This document shows positions 57,330-64,000 of a stretch of DNA of 64,000 bases, in pieces. Numbering within the stretch: the first letter of the stretch is position 1; each line of letters begins with the position of its first letter. Where the stretch lies: NCBI RefSeq assembly GCF_914767665.1, contig NC_059502.1, positions 8,494,001 through 8,558,000 on the forward strand, written 5' to 3'. The translations under genes and the position numbers were made by a program. The notes beneath the pieces are model-generated. The model was not told the origin of the DNA and did not search any database. It was given only the letters and a program-made list of their open reading frames with translations. Origin of the DNA: Harmonia axyridis (Eukaryota; Arthropoda; Insecta; Coleoptera; Coccinellidae).

Positions 57330-57700
57330 TAATGAACTGCCGAGTATTTTCTCACGTCCAATGAGATGCCCCTTATTAATCTACGAACGTCGACGGTCTC
57401 TCTGCTGCAAGATCCCGAACTGCTGAATTTCAATTTTTCACTCGGAACGCAAAAATAGCCGAGCCAAGAACATGTAATGTCACCACCGGGTTGACGTTTG
57501 ACATTCAGCGGATGATTTAGTATCCGGCCGGCCGGTAGCTCAACGGCTAATCCCGATAATCTTCGTCTCGCGGCAATTTCATGAAAATCTCGACGGTTCT
57601 GCCGGCATGATTGGCTGTTGACATTCAACACAGAGATGATTGATGACTAGGGTCTCGACGGTGAAAGAGCATTAGCGGGAGTTGCTCTCTGATGATGGTA
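57330..57700. promoter_or_regulatory. GC-rich island, candidate conserved non-coding element
   Basis: Includes GTATCCGGCCGGCCGGTAGC (GGCC tandem also seen at 17.87 kb), GGTTGACGTTTGACATTCAG and CGACGGTTCTGCCGGCATGA. The minus frame 57329-57631 is open but has no family similarity. Candidate regulatory DNA. Confidence 0.38.
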
Positions 57701-57915
57701 CAGCGGCTATTCTGTGTAAGTTCAGCTCGTAAGAACTCTATCTGAAGAAAAAATTCGAATGGAGTCATCTACCGGCAGTTTTGTATTTACTCGGGTCTAA
57801 CGACTCAATTTAAAAAAAAATTAGGAGATCATTGAAGTGAAGTTTGGTGTTTTTGAGGGTTTCTTCATTCATGCAACAATTTCACCAATGATGATCACAT
57901 ATACCTCTATGTATT

Positions 57916-58935
57916 GGTGTACAACTTTGCTTCCGCCGTTTTGCGATAGACGGCTGTTAGCGGTAAGTGGTAGTCGAAATAAATAGATCGTAAATGTCAT
58001 ACAATAAGCTTAGGTATTTGTAAACATAACGCCATCGAATTATTAGTTGATTTGTGGCTGCATTCTAAAGTTATTCTCGATCAAACATGTCAGCTTACTA
58101 GCCAAATTCTCGTCATTTGCCGGATGTTTTAATATTCTACTTTAAAATCTGCGGCTGAGCCTCATCGAATACTCTCAAATACCTATGGTGAGGCCGCAAA
58201 TAGTGAAAGAACGTGCCGAGAGTTGTTTCAACGGCCCAAGAACGAAGATTTTGACGTCGAAGATCAGTGGAAGAGAGAAGGTTTTCGAAAATGCAGAATT
58301 GGAGGCATTACTCGATCAAGACTCGTGTCAAACGCAACAGGAATTGGCGGATTCATTGGGAGTGATGCAACAAGCCATTTCGAATCGCCTGAAAGTCTTG
58401 GGAATGATTCAGAAACAAGGAAATTGGGTGCCGTACAAGTTGAAACCGAGACATGAAGAACGGCGTTTGTCTGCTTGTGAACAGCTGCTTGCAAGGCAAA
58501 GATGAAAAGGATTTCTGCTTCGCATTGTGACTGGAGACGAAAAGAGGATTGATTACGATAATCCCAAGTGCTGAAAATCATAGGTATGTCCCGGCCATGC
58601 TTCCACGTCGACGGCCAAACAGAAATTCACGGTTCCAAAGACATGCTCAGTATTTGGTGGGACCAGCTCGGCGTAGAGTATTATGAGTTGTTAAAACCGA
58701 CTGAAACAATAAAAGGTGATAGTTATCGAACACAATTCATGCGTTTGTGCCGAGCATTGAAAAATAAACGGCCGCAATACAACTAGAGATATAATAAAGT
58801 TATTTAACAGCATGACAATGCTCGACCCCATCTTGCGAAAATGGTCAAGGCATACTTGTAAACCTTTTTCTCCAGACGGGCTATCACTTATTTGATCAAT
58901 GGTACACTGCCTGGCTGACCAACAGCCCTCCATTA
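57916..58935 (+). mobile_element. Mar-A mariner copy 4
   Basis: The best 5' terminal repeat of the family (GTACAACTTTGCTTCCGCCG at 57919). The start codon region reads MSAY; frames at 58185-58505 and 58568-58786 carry LDQDSCQTQQELADSLGVMQ, NWVPYKLKPRHEERRLSACE, SIWWDQLGVEYYELLKPTET and FMRLCRALKNKRPQYN. It ends in the LADQ block near 58925; the 3' part and right end are missing. Several frame breaks. Confidence 0.87.
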
Positions 58936-59439
58936 TTTACGCCGCTGGATAATTTTGGCAGGAGGCACTCACCTAATTCGAAAATTGACAATATCATATA
59001 ATACCTAAAAATTTCAAAAATGAATGTAATAATACTAGAGTTACATGTAAAAAACTGATTTTTAAAACTTTAACACCCTCTATCTCAAAAACGAATCTTG
59101 TTAGGATATATGTTTATACGAACTTTTTTCATTAAAATTCTTGTTCTATCAGACGTCAAAGTTTTGAACTTAAATCTGGACTACCCTGTATATTGAACTT
59201 AGGTTTTTTATTTTTTGCTCAAAAATGTCGCAAATTGTTACAAATTGTAGGATTAATTCAAAAATGGTTCGCAATATTTCAGTGGCGTACCATAAATAAA
59301 TAGTATCTAGGAAAACGAAGCCTTTCCCATTCTAGGAAAACGCATAGAATATTGCGATTCATTATTTTCATAATGGCGAGAACCATGGACCTGTAAATTT
59401 AACAAGCATTTTCATCCCATTCTCTCCTGAATTCCCATT
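58936..59439. other. intergenic DNA, possible DNA-transposon end
   Basis: 59070-59190 has AACACCCTCTATCTCAAAAA and ends GGACTACCCTGTATAT, resembling the terminus of insect DNA transposons, but no partner end was found. Confidence 0.3.
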
Positions 59440-59790
59440 ATCCAAACCCGCGCTGAATCCGCCTGACGCTCAAACAACCTGCGCAATTAAAAAAATTACA
59501 CCACTTTTCACCTCGAGATCACAATCGTCTTCCTCTTTACGCCTCAGAGTGGTCTCCATTTCGGTGAACCTTGGAGGAAACGCGCTCGCACCAACACTGA
59601 TTAACTATTTAATTAATCATTCGATACGGAACGGCCCAGTAAACGGTTGTCAGTCACTCCATCTGGCGGAGATCATATCGCAATGGAGGCATAGCTAAAT
59701 ATTGTAATAAGATCAAATCGATGTTCGTGCCGCGGAACACAGAAACGGATGATAGCGAACAGCTGAATCACCGATTCGGGATTACGATCG
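59440..59790. promoter_or_regulatory. GC-richer island, candidate conserved non-coding element
   Basis: Contains CTCAGAGTGGTCTCCATTTC and TGGCGGAGATCATATCGCAA, plus TTAACTATTTAATTAATCAT with homeodomain cores. Single copy. Confidence 0.35.
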
Positions 59791-60031
59791 GGGTTATCAT
59801 ACTTTTGACTCGTCTTTGTTGTCCGTTTGTCTGATGGTTGTGAATGGAATGAGAGGTAGGAGAGGTTCGGACGGAAATGATGTAAATGGAAAAGATTCTC
59901 GGGTCAAGAAAGATAACAATAGTAGGGTAATTCACGAAGCAGGTGCAGAGAAAGTATGGAAAGAATTCGAGAATATCTACCATGAAAACTGAGAATTTTT
60001 GAGATGCATAATCCACAAACTATAGTACATA
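59791..60031. other. spacer
   Basis: A chance frame on the minus strand overlaps; nothing recognised. Confidence 0.3.
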
Positions 60032-61545
60032 AGCTTACAACTTTGCTTCCGCCGTTTTTTTTCGAAATTCGAGGCTTTATTGTAAAAAACATTTCAAATT
60101 CAAAGAATTGCCCATCGCTGGCCTTTACTCTTTCCCATCTTTCGGACAGCGTACCAATCCCGCGTTGACAAAACTGGTCATCTTTTGAAGCGAGCCACCA
60201 ATCTATCCAATTTTTACTTCTTCATAAGACCAGAAGTACTGATCAGCCAGGTTGTGTGCCATTGATCGGAACAAGTGAAAGTCCATGGGACCAACGACTG
60301 GAGAATAAGGCGGGTGTGGTAGGACTTCCCATTTCAACGTTTCCAAGTATGTCTTGACGCATTATTTGCGTTCGATAACGATCGCCAGTGATTGTTTCAG
60401 TCGGTTTAACAACTCATAATAGATTACGCCGATCTGGTCCCATCAAATACTGAGCATGACCTTGGAAACGTGAATATTCGGTTTGGCCGTCGATGTGGAA
60501 GCATGGCCGGGATATCCCTATGATTTTCTGCGCTTTGGATTATCGTGATGGACCCATTTTTCATCTTCACTCACAGTGCATGCAAAAATCCCTTTCGTTT
60601 TTGCCTTACAGCTGTTCACAAGCAAACAAACGCCGTTCAACATCTCTCAGATTCAACTCGTACGGCACCTAATTTCCTTGTTTCTGAATCATTCCCAAGC
60701 GTTTTGAAATGGCTTGTTGCGTCACTCGCAATGATTTTGCCAATTCTTGTTGCGTTTGACACGAGTCTTAATCAAGTAATACCTCCAATTCTGCATCTTC
60801 GAAAACCTTCACTCTTTCACTGGTATACGACGTCAAAATCTTCTTGAAGCGTTGAAACCACTCATGGTACGTTCTTTCACTAATAGTGGCCTCACCATAG
60901 GAATTTGGGAGCCTCGGCCGCATATTTCTTCATATTTAAGCTGAAAATGAAAACCTCCCGCAAATAATGATAATTTGGCTCGTAAACTGACATGTTTAAT
61001 CGAATATTTCCCTCCTGTCAAAAATTCTATGTATCTGGAGAACAATTATCGAAAATTACAGCGATAATTGCATTGTAGGAAGCGAAACTGCACTGCGATA
61101 ATTGTTCTGTTCATAGATGCATGGTTTCTATGCATCTTACACAGTTCGAATCTATGGCAATTCCATTCTACATCAGTTTGACAAGTGATGTAACAGTTTA
61201 TTCGGGAAATATTCCCCCGAATTACACTCGTGCATCAAAATGACCGGATAATTTCGCATTCCAGCGTGTTTTCTTTGAAAAACTGCATTCGGTCATTTTC
61301 ATTTTTGGAGAAAGAGCCCTCCACCTTCGGTGTCGGGCTCTTTCTCCAAAAATGAAAATGAACTCATGCAGTTTTTATGACAACACGCTGTCATGCAAAA
61401 TTATCGGTAATTTTGATGCACTTGTGCAATTACCTTCGAGAATATCTTAATGATGCAGACACAAATCGACTTATATTTCGATGGCGTTATATTCACAAAA
61501 ACCTAAGCTTATTGTTTCACATCCGCGATCTATTTTTTTCAAAAA
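60032..61545 (-). mobile_element. Mar-A mariner copy 5, split by FB-1
   Basis: 3' terminal repeat TTACAACTTTGCTTCCGCCG at 60035. Decayed transposase on the minus strand to the start codon near 60992 (MSVYEPNYHYLREV...). The family 5' UTR resumes at 61436 (CGACTTATATTTCGATGGCG) and stops at about 61545 before the 5' repeat. The 432-bp FB-1 element at 61004-61435 sits between the start codon and the 5' UTR. Confidence 0.87.
61004..61435. mobile_element. FB-1 foldback element, single unit
   Basis: 432 bp flanked by a 4-bp TCGA duplication (61000-61003 and 61436-61439), inserted in Mar-A copy 5. Starts ATATTTCCCTCCTGTCAAAA, ends CACTTGTGCAATTACCT. One unit with all nested hairpins, including the GC-rich stem (GGAGAAAGAGCCC, loop 61320-61334). 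This defines the element's real ends. Confidence 0.92.
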
Positions 61546-61789
61546 TTGAATATAGAAATTATCTTGCGGAATATTGTTTCAATATTATCCTTGAATATGC
61601 TATAGTTCTAGTGATATGATCAACATGAGATTTTTATTGAAGCTTTAAGCAGTTATATTTCATCTCAATCGAATCCGTAGTATTTAGAAAAGTAGAAGAA
61701 CCACCACATTGTTAGCTTCAAATAACCCAAAAAACTCAAATCTGCCGATATTTTTCTTGCCGTCAACCACCCTCTTCAACCGAACGACA
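61546..61789. other. spacer
   Basis: Nothing recognised. Confidence 0.3.
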
Positions 61790-62200
61790 ACTCCCGCCAA
61801 AAAAACTGCGTCGTAGCGGCGAGAACGCTCCAATCGGCTTCCAGTCGCGGAATCGGCCGGGGCTGTAATTATGGCACGAAAACGAGACGCGTCGCATTAA
61901 AAGCGATCTGGTTTTTCGACCGAACAGCGTAATTAGTTTTTCCTATTACGGCCTGTCGTCGGGTTCGACATAAATCAACGTGATATGAATGCGAGAATAA
62001 TAATTGGAATGGAACGTCCGATATGACCGGGGAAAAAATTGGAAAAAGTCGAGGATATACGTCGATGCCGGAATGCGGCCGGTATGTCGGCGAACGCGTA
62101 AAAATCGCCCGGTATTCGGCAGGACGAGTTCGGCAGAGGCGGCTGCAGCGGGGAGGCCACGGCGAATTGTCCTCCCGATAATTTTTCGCCTCAGATTCAA
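61790..62200. promoter_or_regulatory. GC-rich island, candidate conserved non-coding element
   Basis: The most GC-rich block of the right half (GGCAGAGGCGGCTGCAGCGG; CGTAGCGGCGAGAACGCTCC). Open frames on both strands (61946-62200 minus, 62004-62213 plus), neither with a family signature. Could also be an unrecognised exon. Confidence 0.4.
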
Positions 62201-62999
62201 TAATAAATTATGAACACTTGATTTAATATTGAATGAAAGTATTACGATGTTTCATGAATGCACTCACTTGCAAAAAAACTCGGCCATCTAAAATTTTACT
62301 CAAGTTGGTTGACCAAGAATTTTTCATCGATTTCAATTGTTATTGAGCCAAAATGAAGATAAATTCTTTGGTATTGAAATGAACTCAAGAGAATTTTTCC
62401 AAAAAGGAAGAAAGTCTATTTATATTCTCAACACTCAGTGGAACAGTTCAGGAAATTTGTAGAATTTACGCTCAGCTCATTATAAAGCCCACACTTTTCG
62501 CCATCTTTCAGTTTTAATTTCAACTCGATATCTCGGTTTCTTTTAAAGATACACGTATTCAAGCTATTCTAGAGTATGTACTTTGATATCCAACGAAAGA
62601 AATAATATAGTCCTTTTCTGGGTGAATATTGGTTTTACTTGAACACGAATAATACTGGGGATGATGAAATATATAAGAGTTCTAGCAGAATATGATAACG
62701 ATCATTAAATATTCAAGAATCCCGACACTGAAATACAGACACCAAGAGAATGCAGGGCTCATTACTATTTCAAAGCACTGATACATTCATACCCTAGAGA
62801 AAGTGAACGGCTGAACAATTTCTGAACCCTTTGACTATATATCATATTTAAATAATTCGGAGAATAACGTAAATTTTTTGAATAGGCTCAACATAGTTAT
62901 ACGAAAATTACTAAATGGGTGAGGCCAGGCACTCATGGAAAAGAAACAATAATTTTAAACAAGGACTATTATGAAAATGCCACTAATGCATACCATACA
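62201..62999. other. intergenic DNA, nothing recognised
   Basis: AT-rich. Confidence 0.3.
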
Positions 63000-63300
63000 C
63001 TAGGCTATTGTGAATATCTGTCAATCGATGAAAAACGTTGACGAGCCGCCCCTGGGTTTCGGCGTCTCCTAGAAAAGAGACGCATTTCCGCCGTCCGGAA
63101 CGCCCGATTCCGATGCGTGCCACGCCGGGTTCCGTAAAGGACCCTACATACGCAAAAAAGGCAGGCGATTATGGGCATAAATCCTATTTTGACGAGTTGT
63201 AATAAGAGTTTTCCCAATAGGGAAGATAGGTTTTTGAAACGTCACGACGGCCATGTTTGATATGGTGGAAACGTCACTAGCTGTCATTCGAGTTTGGTAT
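63000..63300. promoter_or_regulatory. GC-rich island, candidate conserved non-coding element
   Basis: Includes GGTTTCGGCGTCTCCTAGAA followed by its partial inverse GAGACGC, and GCCGGGTTCCGTAAAGGACC. Single copy, no gene similarity. Confidence 0.35.
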
Positions 63301-63634
63301 GGATGGAGAATTTAGTGAGTATATGGTGCGATAAAGTGGGATCCTTGTTTTGAAGTATAATCGAAGGCATCAGATTTTTAAGTTTCAAATTTAAATTTTT
63401 AACTTAAAAATCAGATCAGACATAATGAACTCAGTCATGACATCAGAATAATGAACTGGCATGACCTAAATGTTTTAACAATTGGTATAAACAGAACCCA
63501 GAACATTTATATGAACGCCACTTCAGACTTTTGAGTAGTTAGGAAGATATTAAGGAAAATAATGAGGATCGTGCAAAGAACGCAGCATACCTTCGGTCGG
63601 TAACACAGGCTTACCGTTTTTGATACTTCATATT
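63301..63634. other. spacer with a short inverted repeat
   Basis: 63380-63420 has AAATTTAAATTTTTAACTTA flanked by complementary AAAATCAGA/TCTGATTTTT-type arms; otherwise nothing. Confidence 0.3.
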
Positions 63635-64000
63635 AGGTGTACAACATTGCTTGCAGAATGAGAATGATTCAGAAACAAGGAAATTGGGTGCCGTACGAGT
63701 TGAAGCCAAGAGATGTTGAACGACGTTTGTTTGCTTATGAACAGCTGCTTGCAAGGCAAAGACGGAAGAGATTTCTGCATCGCATTGTGACTGGAGACGA
63801 AAAATGGGTTCATTAAAATCATCCCAAGCGCATAAAATCAGGGGGATATCCCGGCCATGCTTCCACGTCGACGGCCAAACCGAATATTCACGGTGCCAAG
63901 GTCATGCTCAGTATTTAGTGGGACCAGCTCAATGTAGTGTATTATGAATTATTAGAACCGACTGAAACAATCACAGGCGATCGTTTTCGAACGCAATTAA
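63635..64000 (+). mobile_element. Mar-A mariner copy 6, running off the window
   Basis: 5' terminal repeat GGTGTACAACATTGCTTGCA joined directly to codons for MIQKQGNWVPYELKPRDVER, so the 5' UTR and first roughly 100 residues are deleted. Continues through RRFLHRIVTGDEKWVH, stop, and a VMLSI-W-DQL block to TETITGDRFRTQL at the window edge. Confidence 0.87.

Noticed and set aside
57530..57600. tRNA-like box A (TAGCTCAACGG) in the 57.5-kb island
   Set aside because: No matching box B, no cloverleaf or acceptor pairing.
1..64000. Integrated viral sequences, rRNA and intact tRNA genes
   Set aside because: No recognisable viral protein blocks, rRNA segments or complete tRNA cloverleaf were seen on either strand by reading.

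Overview
This window looks like insect nuclear DNA, probably a beetle (an inference). It is AT-rich, has no bacterial-style gene packing, carries many Tc1/mariner-type elements, and contains one recognisable host exon. That exon, at 8300-8515 on the + strand, encodes the end of the homeodomain and the C-terminal tail of a LIM-homeobox protein of the apterous/Lhx2/9 class. It is the terminal exon: it starts at a splice acceptor and ends at a stop. The rest of the gene must therefore lie to the left of the window, and everything right of about 9.3 kb is downstream intergenic DNA. I found no second functional host gene.

Layout: 0-8.3 kb is the last intron of the apterous-class gene, holding a mariner remnant, a LINE remnant, a DD41D-type remnant, one terminal-repeat MITE and a Tc1-like remnant. 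From 9-64 kb is a gene desert made of three kinds of DNA. (1) Transposons: seven copies of one DD34D mariner family (Mar-A), one irritans-type and one mellifera-like mariner, four internally deleted DD41D elements plus related remnants, a nearly full-length Tc1 (DD34E) with intact ends, a hAT fragment, and LINE tails. (2) Non-coding repeats, named here for convenience: G-MITE (7 copies), FB-1 and M2 (hairpin-rich foldback elements), FB-3 (long inverted arms with a captured transposase tail), a satellite of about 115 bp, and smaller tandem and inverted duplications. (3) GC-rich, low-repeat islands of 150-450 bp, spaced every few kb, that look like candidate conserved regulatory DNA around a developmental gene.

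The clearest unusual signal is in the foldback elements. In two unrelated hairpin families (FB-1 at 40.4-41.5 kb and M2 at 42.3/51.3 kb), copies differ by exact inversion of the hairpin loop while the stem is kept. This suggests the hairpins undergo loop flipping by arm-to-arm recombination, template switching or hairpin-end processing. Nested insertions (Tc1, DD41D and M2 inside G-MITEs; FB-1 inside Mar-A) give a relative chronology. There is also a probable retropseudogene of mitochondrial ribosome recycling factor at 44.3-44.9 kb, and a trimeric higher-order repeat inside the satellite array.
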